A model generated the notes under the pieces. That model did no database searches, was not told the DNA's origin, and saw only the letters and a program-made list of their open reading frames with translations. The position numbers were made by a program, and so were the translations under genes. 64,000 nt of DNA from Amphiplicatus sp046296195 (lineage in GTDB: Bacteria > Pseudomonadota > Alphaproteobacteria > Caulobacterales > Parvularculaceae): NCBI GenBank assembly GCA_046296195.1, contig JBKBLR010000007.1:51929-115928 (forward strand), given 5' to 3'. This document shows, piece after piece, positions 42,610 to 51,740 of this stretch. Every line of letters begins with the position of its first letter. Within the stretch, counting starts at the first letter, position 1.

Positions 42610-44187
42610 TTAACGAAGAAGCAGCGCCGCCGCGAGCGCGAGCGCAGCCGCCCCGGCGAACCAAAGCGCCCCGCGCATCAGCCGCCGTTCCCTGGCGAGG
42701 TCGCGCAAGAGCGCCTCGGAGGCGCCGCCCGGCGCGGCGAATCCATCATCGGAAACCCGCGCCGAGGCCGCGGCGATTGTCTCGACATAGTGCGGCAGCT
42801 GCGGGGCGATGTCGAGCGCCTTCAGCGTCGCCTCGCGCAGTCGGTCGAACTGACGCTTGGGCCCGATCGCGTCGGCGATCGCGGCGCGCACGACCGGCGT
42901 CGCCGCCTCCCACATGTTGATGGAAGGGTCGAGCGTGCGCGCAACGCCCTCGACCGTCACCATCGTGCGCTGGAGGAGCACAAGCTCCGGGCGCAGATGC
43001 ATGTCGAAGAGCGCGGTGACGTCGAAAAGCTGCTGCAGGACGCGGCTCATGTCGACGCGGTCGGCGGAAAGGCCGAACAGGGGCTCGCCGACGGCGCGCA
43101 GCGCCTGCGCGAAGGCGTCGGTCGAATGCGTTTTCGGCACATAGCCGGCGTCGAAATGGACCTTCGCGGTGCGCATGTAGTCGCGGGTGATGAAGCCGTG
43201 GATGATCTCGGCGAAGGTGCGCCGCGTCTGCTCGTCGAGCCGTCCCATGATGCCGAAATCGACGAGCGTCAGGCGCCCGTCGGCGTCGATCATCAGGTTT
43301 CCCTGATGCATGTCGGCGTGGAAAAATCCCTTGTGCAGAGCCTGCGTCAGGAACACCGAAATGACCCGCCGGGCGAGCGCGCGCTTGTCGACGCCGCGCG
43401 CGTCGAGCGCGGAAAGGTCGCTCACCGGCGTCGCCTCGATCCATTCCAGCGTCAGGACCCGTTTCGACGTCAGCGGCCAGATGATCTCCGGCACGCGCAC
43501 GCCGGGCGTCTCTTTGAGATCCTCCTTCAGCGCCGAGGCGGCGGACGCCTCCATCCTGAGGTCGAGCTCGACCGCGGCGGCGGCCTTCAGCGTCTCGATG
43601 AACTTCACCGGCTCCATCCGCCGCGTCGTCGCGGAAAGCCCCTGCAACAGGCGGGCGGCGCGGGCGAAGGCTCGGAACTCGGCGTCGACCTGCGGCTCGA
43701 TCCGTGGGCGGAGCACCTTGACCGCGACCGCGCGCCCGTCCGTCAGCGTCGCCCGGTGGACCTGCGCGATCGAAGCGGCGGCGATCGGTTCGGAAAAATC
43801 GGCGAAAAGCTCGCCGAGCGGCTTGCCGAAGGCGCGCTCTATGTCGGCGATCGCCGCGGCGCGCGGGAACGCCGGCATGCGGTCCTGCAGCCGCCCGAGA
43901 TCGCGCGCCATGTCAAAGCCGATAATGTCGGGCCGCGTCGCCATGAACTGGCCGAGCTTGACGTAGGCCGGGCTCATCCCCTCGAACGCGCTCGCGAGCC
44001 TTTCTCCGGGGCGCAGGGGCCGGCCGTCCGCGGCCTTCGTCTTTGCGCCGATGCGCGTCGCCGCGCCGATCCATCGCAGCGGCGCCGGCAGCTGGGGCGC
44101 GACCTCGGCGGGGACGAGCGCGTCATGGCGCGTCAGGCGCGCCGCGGCGGCGACGAGGCGAAGATAATCTTCCGCGGCGCTCAGCAT
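42610..44187 (-). CDS. ubiB: UbiB, atypical kinase of ubiquinone biosynthesis
   Basis: 525 residues. The KxGQ motif (AYVKLGQFMATRPDII), alanine-rich loop AAASIAQVHRA and catalytic DMHQGNLMIDADGRLTLVDFG (core HQGNLMID…VDFG) mark the ABC1/ADCK kinase-like family. A C-terminal hydrophobic segment (about 505-523) anchors it. It supports the ubiquinone-making enzyme complex by its ATPase activity. It lies 5 bases after ubiE, in one operon. Confidence 0.93.
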   Translation of the reverse strand: MLSAAEDYLRLVAAAARLTRHDALVPAEVAPQLPAPLRWIGAATRIGAKTKAADGRPLRPGERLASAFEGMSPAYVKLGQFMATRPDIIGFDMARDLGRLQDRMPAFPRAAAIADIERAFGKPLGELFADFSEPIAAASIAQVHRATLTDGRAVAVKVLRPRIEPQVDAEFRAFARAARLLQGLSATTRRMEPVKFIETLKAAAAVELDLRMEASAASALKEDLKETPGVRVPEIIWPLTSKRVLTLEWIEATPVSDLSALDARGVDKRALARRVISVFLTQALHKGFFHADMHQGNLMIDADGRLTLVDFGIMGRLDEQTRRTFAEIIHGFITRDYMRTAKVHFDAGYVPKTHSTDAFAQALRAVGEPLFGLSADRVDMSRVLQQLFDVTALFDMHLRPELVLLQRTMVTVEGVARTLDPSINMWEAATPVVRAAIADAIGPKRQFDRLREATLKALDIAPQLPHYVETIAAASARVSDDGFAAPGGASEALLRDLARERRLMRGALWFAGAAALALAAALLLR

Positions 44188-44192
44188 GGCCG

Positions 44193-44972
44193 TCAGATCC
44201 GCCGGCCCGAATGAATAGCGACGATGCCTGCTGACAGGGTCTCGAACCCGACACGCTGGAAGCCGGCCTCGCGGATCATCGCCGCAAAGCGCTCCTGCTT
44301 CGGGAACCGGCGGATCGATTCGACGAGATACTGATAGCTTGCGCGGTCGCCGGCGACCTTCTCCCCAAGCCAGGGAATGACGTTGAACGAATAGGCGTCA
44401 TAGAGCTTCTGCAGGCCTTCGGTCGCAAGATGCGAGAACTCAAGGCACTGGAAGCGCCCGCCGATCTTCAGGACGCGCCGCGCCTCGGCGAGCGCCTTGT
44501 CGATGCGCGTCACGTTGCGGATGCCGAAGGCGATCGTATAAGCGTCGACGGATTGATCCTTGAACGGAAGGGTTTCGGCGTCGCCGCAGACATGGGCGAG
44601 CCGCCCGCCCGCCGCCATCGCCGCCGCGCGACCCCGCCCGGCGGCGAGCATGTCGGCGTTGATGTCGCAAAGGATCGCCGACGCTGGCGGGCGGGCCGCG
44701 GCCTGCGGGCGCGCGTCGGCGCGCTTTAGGAATCCGATCGCGATGTCGCCGGTGCCGCCGGCGACGTCGAGAAGGCGCTCGCCCGGCTGCGGATTGAGCC
44801 GGTCGATGAAAACCGATTTCCAGATGCGGTGAACGCCGGCCGACATCAGGTCGTTCATGAGATCATAGCGGCTGGCGACGCTGGAGAAGACGCCGCGCAC
44901 GAGGCGCGCTTTCTCGCCCGGCTCGACGTCCGCAAAGCCGAAAGAAGCGCGCGCGCCATCCTCATCCGTCAT
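44193..44972 (-). CDS. ubiE: ubiquinone/menaquinone C-methyltransferase
   Basis: 259 residues. SRYDLMNDLMSAGVHRIWK is the UbiE N-terminal signature, LLDVAGGTGDIAIGF binds SAM, and FGIRNVTRIDKALAEARRVLK, with its FGIRNVT core, is family-specific. CLEFSHL follows. It methylates the ring carbon of the demethylated quinone precursor. It is first in ubiE-ubiB, with coaBC behind. Confidence 0.94.
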   Translation of the reverse strand: MTDEDGARASFGFADVEPGEKARLVRGVFSSVASRYDLMNDLMSAGVHRIWKSVFIDRLNPQPGERLLDVAGGTGDIAIGFLKRADARPQAAARPPASAILCDINADMLAAGRGRAAAMAAGGRLAHVCGDAETLPFKDQSVDAYTIAFGIRNVTRIDKALAEARRVLKIGGRFQCLEFSHLATEGLQKLYDAYSFNVIPWLGEKVAGDRASYQYLVESIRRFPKQERFAAMIREAGFQRVGFETLSAGIVAIHSGRRI

Positions 44973-45119
44973 GGTCCCCGCTTACGCCGGGGGCCGGGGG
45001 GCGGAGAAGCGCCTTGACGCCGCAGCATTGGTTTGAGAGGGTCAAGTGCCTGAATTCAGGCGGCTATTGGCCTTGAGGCGGGCAGGCCGCGGCAGGCGGC
45101 CAAACGGGGCGGAAGGCGC

Positions 45120-45437
45120 ATGATCAAATCCGAACTCGTGCAGAAGCTCGCGGACGAGAACCCGAATCTTTTCCATCGCGACATCGAACGGCTGGTGTCG
45201 ATCGTCTTTGACGAAATCGCAGGCGCGCTCCAGCGCGGCGACCGCGTCGAGCTGCGGGGCTTCGGCGCTTTCTCGGTGAAGCATCGCCCGAGCCGCGTCG
45301 GGCGCAACCCGCGCACCGGCGAGCCGGTGCCGATCGCGGAAAAATTCTCGCCCTTCTTCAAGCCCGGCAAGGAATTGCGCGACCGGCTGAACGGCGGCGC
45401 AAAGCCCGCCGCAAGGAAACCCGCGACGACGTCATGA
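45120..45437 (+). CDS. ihfB: integration host factor subunit beta
   Basis: 105 residues. MIKSELVQKLADENPNLF and the DNA-bending arm GRNPRTGEPVPI with its intercalating Pro are typical. VELRGFGAFSVK is the core. The opening and the absence of the HU pattern favour IhfB. It pairs with IhfA to bend DNA sharply in promoters and recombination sites. rpsA, its common neighbour, is not here. Confidence 0.92.
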   Translation: MIKSELVQKLADENPNLFHRDIERLVSIVFDEIAGALQRGDRVELRGFGAFSVKHRPSRVGRNPRTGEPVPIAEKFSPFFKPGKELRDRLNGGAKPAARKPATTS

Positions 45438-45450
45438 CGGGTCTTCGCCC

Positions 45451-45777
45451 ATGAAAAAGCTGCTGCGCTGGGTCGTGACGGTTCCCGCCGGCGTGCTTCT
45501 GGTCGTCTTCCTGGTGGCCAACCGCGCTCCGGTCGCGTTGAGCCTTGACCCCCTGTCGACCTCGGCGCCGGCCTTGGCGACGCCGGCCCTGCCGCTCTGG
45601 ATCTGGCTGACGCTGTTCCTGTTTGCGGGCGTCGGGCTCGGCGCGGGGGCGATGTGGATCTCCGATCACGAATTGCGCGTGCGCGCGAAAGCGGACCGGC
45701 TGGAGCTCAAGGCGCTGAAAAAGGCGGCGGCGATCCCCGCGGCGGACGCCACGCCGGAAAGCGGCAAGGACGGCTGA
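45451..45777 (+). CDS. lapA: LapA-like (DUF1049) inner-membrane protein
   Basis: 108 residues with two membrane helices (about 7-25 and 48-70). FLVANRAPVALSLDP and GVGLGAGAMWI are the DUF1049 signature. A charged, helical tail follows. In other bacteria LapA acts with LapB in lipopolysaccharide control; no lapB is here. The ihfB-lapA-trpF order is common. It overlaps trpF by one base (TGATG). Confidence 0.85.
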   Translation: MKKLLRWVVTVPAGVLLVVFLVANRAPVALSLDPLSTSAPALATPALPLWIWLTLFLFAGVGLGAGAMWISDHELRVRAKADRLELKALKKAAAIPAADATPESGKDG

Positions 45778-46448
45778 TGGCGCCGCCGCTCGTCAAAATC
45801 TGCGGGCTTCGGACGATTGATGCGGCTGAGGTCGCGGCGCGCGCCGGCGCAGACTTCATCGGCTTCGTCTTCGTGCCGAAGAGCCCGCGTTATATCGCGC
45901 CCGATCTCGCCAACGAAATCGTTCTTGAAACAAAACAATATTGTGAAGATGAGGGCTTTAAGGTCCCGCGCTTTACCGGCCTGTTCGTCGATGCGGGCGA
46001 GAAATTGCTGGCCGAGACGGCGCCGTTCCTAACCCATTTCCAGTTCCACGGGCACGAGGACGCGGCCCGCATCAACGCCATGCGGGCCGAGTTCGGGGTC
46101 GAGATCATCAAGGCGGTCGGGGTCGGCGAGCCGGCCGATCTGGACGGGCTCGACGCGCTCGCCGGGGCCGCGGACCTCCTCCTCTTTGACGCCCGCCCGC
46201 CCAAGGGCGCGACGCTGCCCGGCGGCAATGGCGTTCCCTTCGACTGGGCGCTTCTTCAGCGCTACCGCGACGAGACGCCGTTCCTGCTCGCCGGCGGGCT
46301 GACGCCGGATACCGTGGGCGAGGCGATCAGCGCCGTCGCCGGCCATACCGCCTTCGCCGGCGTCGATGTGTCGTCGGGCGTAGAGGCGGGGCCCGGCGAG
46401 AAGGACCCGGCCCTGATCGAGGCTTTCCTGCGCGCCGCCAAAAGGTAG
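45777..46448 (+). CDS. trpF: phosphoribosylanthranilate isomerase
   Basis: 223 residues from ATG 45777, coupled to lapA by TGATG. VKICGLRT has the catalytic Cys9, and LLLFDARPPKGATLPGGNG the catalytic Asp and phosphate loop. AGGLTPDTVGEAI and VDVSSGVEAGPGEKD close the barrel. It converts PRA to CdRP in tryptophan synthesis. The next trp gene is 2.3 kb away. Confidence 0.94.
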   Translation: MAPPLVKICGLRTIDAAEVAARAGADFIGFVFVPKSPRYIAPDLANEIVLETKQYCEDEGFKVPRFTGLFVDAGEKLLAETAPFLTHFQFHGHEDAARINAMRAEFGVEIIKAVGVGEPADLDGLDALAGAADLLLFDARPPKGATLPGGNGVPFDWALLQRYRDETPFLLAGGLTPDTVGEAISAVAGHTAFAGVDVSSGVEAGPGEKDPALIEAFLRAAKR

Positions 46449-46537
46449 GGCCGGTCAAATCCCCGAAAAGTTCAAGTCATCCCCGCGCCGCTGTGCTATC
46501 GCGCTGCGGCGCCAGCGTTACGAGGACAGGTGAGGCC

Positions 46538-47353
46538 ATGCCGACCCCCAGCCATTTTGAAGCCGATCTCGACCGGTTGAAAGCGATCGCGGAAGCCGAA
46601 GCGCCGGCCTACCGCAAGGCCGAGCCCTTTCCGCACACGAAGATCGACGGCTTCATCAAGCCGGACGTGCTCGAGGCGGTGCTCGCCGAATGCGAACGCG
46701 GCGGCGCCGACTGGCATCACATGAACGATGCGGACCAGAACAAGTTCGCGACGACGCGGACTTCGCGGATGGGGCCGAAGACCCGTGCCCTCATCCAGTT
46801 CCTCAACGGCCAGGAGATGATGGAGTTCCTGGAAAAGCTGACCGGCATCGAGGGGCTCATCCCCGACCCGCAGCTTGCCGGCGGCGGCCTTCACGAACTG
46901 CGCCCCGGCGGATTCTTGCGCGTCCACGCCGACTTCAACTACCAGCGCCACCTGAAGCTCGACCGCCGGATCAATCTCCTCCTCTACCTCAACAAGGGCT
47001 GGGAGGAATCCTGGGGCGGCAATCTCGAGCTCTGGGACGAGGCGACCACGCGCTGCGTGAAGCGCTACACGCCGGAATTCAACCGCTGCGTCATCTTCAA
47101 CACCACCGACACTTCGTTCCACGGCAATCCGCAGCCGGTGGCGACGCCGGACGGGCGCACGCGCCGGTCGATCGCGCTCTATTATTATTCGAACGGCCGC
47201 CCGGCCGAGGAAGTCTCACCCCAGCACATGACGATCTTCCGGAAGCGGCCCGAGGAACGCACCGCGGTCGACGCCGGCAAGTCGATCCTTCGCCAGGTGA
47301 CGCCGCCGTTCATTTTCGACGGCCTGCGCCGACTCAAGGGAAAATCACGCTAG
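46538..47353 (+). CDS. 2OG-Fe(II) oxygenase (prolyl-hydroxylase-like)
   Basis: 271 residues from ATG 46538, preceded by GAGGACAGG. FLRVHADFNYQ gives the metal His and Asp (about 130-132), TSFHGNPQPV the second His (about 194), and RRSIALYYYS the 2-oxoglutarate Arg. LLYLNKGWEESWGGNLELWD is the characteristic line between them (core GWEESWGGNLELW). It probably hydroxylates a peptide or sugar-linked substrate, not identified here. It sits between trpF and trpB without a clear link. Confidence 0.85.
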   Translation: MPTPSHFEADLDRLKAIAEAEAPAYRKAEPFPHTKIDGFIKPDVLEAVLAECERGGADWHHMNDADQNKFATTRTSRMGPKTRALIQFLNGQEMMEFLEKLTGIEGLIPDPQLAGGGLHELRPGGFLRVHADFNYQRHLKLDRRINLLLYLNKGWEESWGGNLELWDEATTRCVKRYTPEFNRCVIFNTTDTSFHGNPQPVATPDGRTRRSIALYYYSNGRPAEEVSPQHMTIFRKRPEERTAVDAGKSILRQVTPPFIFDGLRRLKGKSR

Positions 47354-47466
47354 AAGCGCCATGCAGCCCTTCCTCGCCCCACCGGGAAGACGAGTCCTGA
47401 CCATGTCCAGTCGATTTCGCGCCCAGCCGCAGCGGCGCACCACCGACCCTCGATCCGGGCGGCGTC

Positions 47467-48678
47467 GTGCTCCGGGTTCGTAACGGGCCCGGCGCGGCGA
47501 TCCCGCGCACGGTCTGGACGCTCGGCTTCGTCAGCCTGTTCATGGACATGTCGTCCGAGGCGGTCCATTCGGTATTGCCGATCTTCCTGACCGCAACGCT
47601 CGGCGCGAATGTCGCGATCGTCGGCCTGATCGACGGCGTCGCCGAAGCGACCGCGGCGCTGTCGAAGGTTTTTTCCGGCTACTGGTCCGACCGGCTCGGG
47701 CGGCGCAAGCCGATGGTCCTTCTTGGCTACGGCCTTGGCGCCCTGTCGAAGCCGGCTTTCGCGATCGCCGCCTCGCCGCTCGCCGTTTTCGCCGCCCGGT
47801 TCTCCGACCGCATCGGCAAGGGACTGCGCGGGCCGCCGCGCGACGCGCTCGTCGCCGACCTGACGCCGCCTGAAAGCCGCGGCCGCGCTTATGGCTTGCG
47901 CCAGGCGCTCGATACGGTCGGCGCCGTGCTCGGCCCGCTCCTCGCGATCGGCGTGATGGCGATGGCGGCCGGCGAGGTGCGCGCGGTGTTCTTTGTCGCG
48001 GTCGTCCCCGCCGCGCTCGCGGTGGCGTTGATCGTCGTCGGCGTCGAGGACAGCGCTCGCGCCCGGCCCTCGCCGGCTGCGCCGCGCGTCCGCCTCAGCG
48101 AGGCGCGAAGGGTCGGGCGCGCCTTCTGGATCGTGGTCGCGATCGGGATCGCCTTGACGCTCGCCCGTTTCAGCGAGTCGTTCCTCGTCCTCAAAGCCGC
48201 CGAGCAGGGACTGGCGCCGGCGCTGGCGCCGCTCGCCCTTGTCGTCATGAGTTTCACTTATGCGCTCGGCGCCTATCCGGCCGGGGTCCTCGCCGATCGC
48301 CATCCGGCCGCCATCTTGTTGCTCGCTGGTCTTGCGGCGCTTGTCGGCGCCGATCTCGCACTTGCTTTCGCGCCGGGGCTCGCCGGCGCCTTCGCCGGGA
48401 TTGCACTGTGGGGCGTCCATCTCGCTCTGACGCAGGGGCTCCTCAGCAAGATGGTGGCGGCGGCCGCGCCGGAGCCGGTGCGCGGAACCGCGTTCGGGAT
48501 CTTCAATTTCGCCGTCGGGCTCGCCTTGCTCTTTGCGAGCCTGATCGCCGGGCTGTTGTGGGACCGCGTCGGGCCTGATGCGCCCTTCCTCGTCGGGGCG
48601 CTGTTCGCGGCCGTCGCGGCGGCGATTCTCGTTCATCAGGCCGCAGACGGTCGGCGCCGGGGCGGCGACCGTATATAG
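47467..48678 (+). CDS. MFS transporter
   Basis: 403 residues from GTG 47467, about 12 membrane helices. FMDMSSEAVHSVLPIFLTATLG and SGYWSDRLGRRKPMVLLGY (motif A between helices 2 and 3) are clear, as is FSDRIGKGLRGPPRDALVAD. This last motif is typical of a group of MFS proteins of unknown substrate. It precedes trpB by 39 bases and may share its transcript. Confidence 0.85.
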   Translation: MLRVRNGPGAAIPRTVWTLGFVSLFMDMSSEAVHSVLPIFLTATLGANVAIVGLIDGVAEATAALSKVFSGYWSDRLGRRKPMVLLGYGLGALSKPAFAIAASPLAVFAARFSDRIGKGLRGPPRDALVADLTPPESRGRAYGLRQALDTVGAVLGPLLAIGVMAMAAGEVRAVFFVAVVPAALAVALIVVGVEDSARARPSPAAPRVRLSEARRVGRAFWIVVAIGIALTLARFSESFLVLKAAEQGLAPALAPLALVVMSFTYALGAYPAGVLADRHPAAILLLAGLAALVGADLALAFAPGLAGAFAGIALWGVHLALTQGLLSKMVAAAAPEPVRGTAFGIFNFAVGLALLFASLIAGLLWDRVGPDAPFLVGALFAAVAAAILVHQAADGRRRGGDRI

Positions 48679-48717
48679 GCGGTCTCGCCATCCCATCCCT
48701 CTTTCGCCAAGGCCGCC

Positions 48718-49968
48718 ATGACGCCCTCTCCGACCAAGACGCCCCGCCCCAATTCCTTCCGCACCGGGCCAGACGCCGAGGGGCGCTTCGGAAGCTTCGG
48801 CGGCCGCTTCGTCGCTGAGACGCTGACGCCGCTCGTCCTCGACCTTGCGCGCGCGTATGACCGCGCGAAGGCCGATCCCGCCTTCCACGCCGAGCTTCAG
48901 TCATACCAGACGCATTATGTCGGCCGCCCGTCGCCGCTCTATTATGCCGAGCGCCTGACCGACCATGTGCGCGCGGCGGCGCCGAAGGGGCGCGGGGCGA
49001 AGATCTATTTCAAGCGCGACGAGCTCAATCACACTGGCGCGCACAAGATCAACAACTGCATGGGCCAGATCCTGCTCGCGCGCCGGATGGGCAAGACGCG
49101 CATCATCGCGGAAACGGGCGCCGGCCAGCACGGCGTCGCGACCGCCACTGTTTGCGCGCGCTTCGGCCTGCCCTGCATCGTCTATATGGGCGCGACCGAC
49201 GTCGAGCGGCAGAAACCCAATGTCTTCCGCATGAAGCTCCTCGGGGCGGAGGTGCGCGCCGTGACCTCGGGCCGCGCGACGCTGAAGGACGCGATGAATG
49301 AAGCGCTGCGCGATTGGGTGACGAATGTCGCCGACACCTATTACCTCATCGGCACGGCGGCGGGCCCGCATCCTTATCCGATGATGGTGCGAGATTTTCA
49401 GTCGGTAATCGGGACCGAGGCGCGCGCCCAGATCCTCGAGCGCGAGGGCCGGCTTCCTGACGCCGTCATCGCCTGCATCGGCGGCGGCTCGAATGCGATC
49501 GGCCTCTTTCATCCCTTCCTCGATGATCCCGAGGTCGAAATCATCGGCGTCGAGGCTGGCGGACGGGGTCTTGATACGCCCGATCATGCGGCCTCGCTGT
49601 CGGGCGGGCGCCCCGGCGTGCTGCACGGCAACCGCACCTATCTCCTGCAGGACGAGGACGGCCAGATCATCGAGGGGCATTCGATTTCCGCCGGCCTCGA
49701 CTATCCCGGCATCGGCCCCGAGCACGCTTTCCTTCACGAGACGGGGCGGGCGACCTACCAGTCGGCGACCGACGCTGAAGCCCTGGAAATGTTCGGGCTC
49801 TGCTCGCGGCTCGAAGGGATCATCCCGGCGCTCGAACCCGCCCATGCGCTCGCCCGCGCGCTCGACAAGGCCGCCAGCCTGCCGGCCGAGGGGATCGTCC
49901 TCGTCAATCTCTGCGGCCGGGGCGACAAGGATATTTTCTCGGTGATGCCGCATTTCGGCGGCGCCTGA
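48718..49968 (+). CDS. trpB: tryptophan synthase beta chain
   Basis: 416 residues. PLP Lys110 is in ELNHTGAHKINN. GAGQHGVATATVCA, IACIGGGSNAIGLF (phosphate loop) and the C-terminal LCGRGDKD are conserved. GRFGSFGGRFVAETL begins the fold. It joins indole and serine to tryptophan. trpA is 6.3 kb downstream, much farther than in most relatives. Confidence 0.96.
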   Translation: MTPSPTKTPRPNSFRTGPDAEGRFGSFGGRFVAETLTPLVLDLARAYDRAKADPAFHAELQSYQTHYVGRPSPLYYAERLTDHVRAAAPKGRGAKIYFKRDELNHTGAHKINNCMGQILLARRMGKTRIIAETGAGQHGVATATVCARFGLPCIVYMGATDVERQKPNVFRMKLLGAEVRAVTSGRATLKDAMNEALRDWVTNVADTYYLIGTAAGPHPYPMMVRDFQSVIGTEARAQILEREGRLPDAVIACIGGGSNAIGLFHPFLDDPEVEIIGVEAGGRGLDTPDHAASLSGGRPGVLHGNRTYLLQDEDGQIIEGHSISAGLDYPGIGPEHAFLHETGRATYQSATDAEALEMFGLCSRLEGIIPALEPAHALARALDKAASLPAEGIVLVNLCGRGDKDIFSVMPHFGGA

Positions 49969-50112
49969 CCGGCGGGCGCCGCAGGGGATCAGAGCGCCCC
50001 CCTGTTGCCGGCGGCCTTCAATTCTCCTTAAACAATCTGCGGGGAACCTGTTCCCGCCGCCGGTCCTTCATCGGTCTTGCGGTTTTGTTCGTGCATGACC
50101 TGAGGGGCTTCC

Positions 50113-51219
50113 TTGAGAGAGACCGTCGCCGCCGTCCATCAATCGGCGTCCGCCATGGGCGCGTCCATCGCCGAGGCCGCGCGCGAGCGCGCGGCGCGCC
50201 TTCGCCGCATCGTCGAGCATTGCAAGAACTTCCAGGGCGCGCAGCTGTCGCGCTCGCTCAGCCAGGCGGGCGTCACGCTCGCTCTCTACGCCGGGCTCGT
50301 CGCCGCCATGATCGCGCTCGCGGCGGCGGGCGAATGGGGCTTTGCGCTGCTTGTCTCGCCGCTCGCCGGCGGCGTTCTCGTCAAGCTCTTCACCATCCAG
50401 CATGATTGCGGCCACGGCAGCTATTTCAAGTCGCGCCGGACGAACGACGCGCTCGGCTTTCTGATCAGTATGCTGACATTCACGCCTTACGGCTTCTGGC
50501 GCGACGCCCATAACCGCCATCATGCGGGTTCGGGCGATCTCGATCGGCGCGGGGTCGGCGCGGTCGACACGCTGACGGTGGAGGAGTTCAAGGCGCTCTC
50601 GCCCTTCAAGCAGTTTCTCTATCGCGCCTATCGCAACATGATCGTGATGATCATCATCGGCGCGCCGGTCTATTTCTTCATCCTGCAGCGCCTGCCGCTC
50701 GCCGGCCCGATGCCGTTCGCTGAAACCTATGCAGGCCTCAAGGCGCGCCAGATCTGGAAGAGCGTCGTTGCGCTCAACCTCGCGCTCCTTCTCGTCTATG
50801 GCGGCCTGTCGCTCGCCTTCGGCTGGAGCGCGGTCGCGATCGCGATTCTTCCGGCGGTGACGATGGCGTCCTGGGCGGGCGCCTGGCTCTTTTTCGTGCA
50901 GCACCAGTACGAAGACGCCTATTGGGCGCGAAAGCCGGAATGGACTTATGCCGAGGCGGCGGTCTACGGCTCCTCGCATTACCACCTGCCCTCGCCGGTT
51001 TTGCGCTGGCTCACCGGTAATATCGGCCTTCACCACATCCATCACCTGGCGTCCGGCATTCCGAACTACCGCCTGCCGGAATGCTACCGGGCGAGCGACG
51101 ACCTCAAGGCGCTGCCGAAAATGACCATCGCCGCCAGCCTCAGATGCGCAAGCCTTGCGCTCTGGGACGAAGCCAATCGCCGGATGGTTCCGTTCCGCGC
51201 GCTGCGGGCCGCGTCCTGA
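50113..51219 (+). CDS. fatty acid desaturase
   Basis: 368 residues from TTG 50113, behind GAGGGG; ATG 50155 is the alternative. Three His boxes, HDCGH (97-101), HNRHH (133-137) and LHHIHH (about 307-311), bind the di-iron centre. Four or more membrane helices. It introduces a double bond in an acyl chain, using O2, in the inner membrane. This adds to the FabA/FabB route for unsaturated chains. It precedes the marR gene by 56 bases. Confidence 0.88.
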   Translation: MRETVAAVHQSASAMGASIAEAARERAARLRRIVEHCKNFQGAQLSRSLSQAGVTLALYAGLVAAMIALAAAGEWGFALLVSPLAGGVLVKLFTIQHDCGHGSYFKSRRTNDALGFLISMLTFTPYGFWRDAHNRHHAGSGDLDRRGVGAVDTLTVEEFKALSPFKQFLYRAYRNMIVMIIIGAPVYFFILQRLPLAGPMPFAETYAGLKARQIWKSVVALNLALLLVYGGLSLAFGWSAVAIAILPAVTMASWAGAWLFFVQHQYEDAYWARKPEWTYAEAAVYGSSHYHLPSPVLRWLTGNIGLHHIHHLASGIPNYRLPECYRASDDLKALPKMTIAASLRCASLALWDEANRRMVPFRALRAAS

Positions 51220-51238
51220 TCGGCTGTTTTGCGGCCGA

Positions 51239-51275
51239 TTGACAATCAACCTGTCATAATGACAATTTTGTTGTC
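51239..51275 (+). promoter_or_regulatory. overlapping inverted repeats before marR, probable autoregulatory operator
   Basis: TGTCATAATGACA (51252-51264) is a perfect 13-bp palindrome. GACAA-TTTTG-TTGTC (51261-51275) overlaps it and ends at the ATG. A TTGACA (51239-51244) starts the cluster and could be a -35 box. Repeated TGACA/TGTCA half-sites suggest MarR-dimer binding. Confidence 0.6.
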
Positions 51276-51740
51276 ATGTATGATCCCGATCCCGGCCCCG
51301 CCCGTGACGTGCTGGCGCTCGTCAACGAAATTCCGCGCGCCTTCTTCCGCCTGTCGGCGATCGCCGACGATCTTTTCGCCGATCTCGGCGTCGGCGCCCC
51401 GGAACGCGGGGTCCTGCGCGATCTCTTCGTCGAGGGCGAAGCCTCGGCGCCGGAGTTCGCACGCCGCAGAGCGGTGAGCCGGCAGGCAATGCAGGCGGTG
51501 CTCGACCGGCTGGTGGAGAAAGGCCTCGTGCGCGCCGAGGCCAATCCACGCCACAAGCGGTCGATGAACTATGTGCTGACCAAGGCCGGCATCGAGACCT
51601 GCGTCGAGCTGCAGCGCCGCGAGCTCGCGAAGATCGAAAGCCTGAAGGCGAGGATCGGGCCGGCCGATTTCGCCGCCGCCGCGACGGCGCTCTCAGCGCT
51701 CAACCGCGCCCTTGCAGCAGTTCTCGACCAGCGCGGCTGA
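51276..51740 (+). CDS. MarR-family transcriptional regulator
   Basis: 154 residues. The winged helix-turn-helix lies at about 45-100: SAPEFARRRAVSRQAMQAVL then LVEKGLVRAEANPRHKRSM for the wing (core RHKRS). Long terminal helices would form the dimer. It probably represses itself through the repeats just before its start, and may control the desaturase or a nearby gene. The ligand is unknown. Confidence 0.85.
   Translation: MYDPDPGPARDVLALVNEIPRAFFRLSAIADDLFADLGVGAPERGVLRDLFVEGEASAPEFARRRAVSRQAMQAVLDRLVEKGLVRAEANPRHKRSMNYVLTKAGIETCVELQRRELAKIESLKARIGPADFAAAATALSALNRALAAVLDQRG

Noticed and set aside
41530..44214. 894-codon open frame on the plus strand opposite coaBC and ubiB
   Set aside because: It spans two clear genes and the gap between them in antisense, with low-complexity Arg-rich translation.
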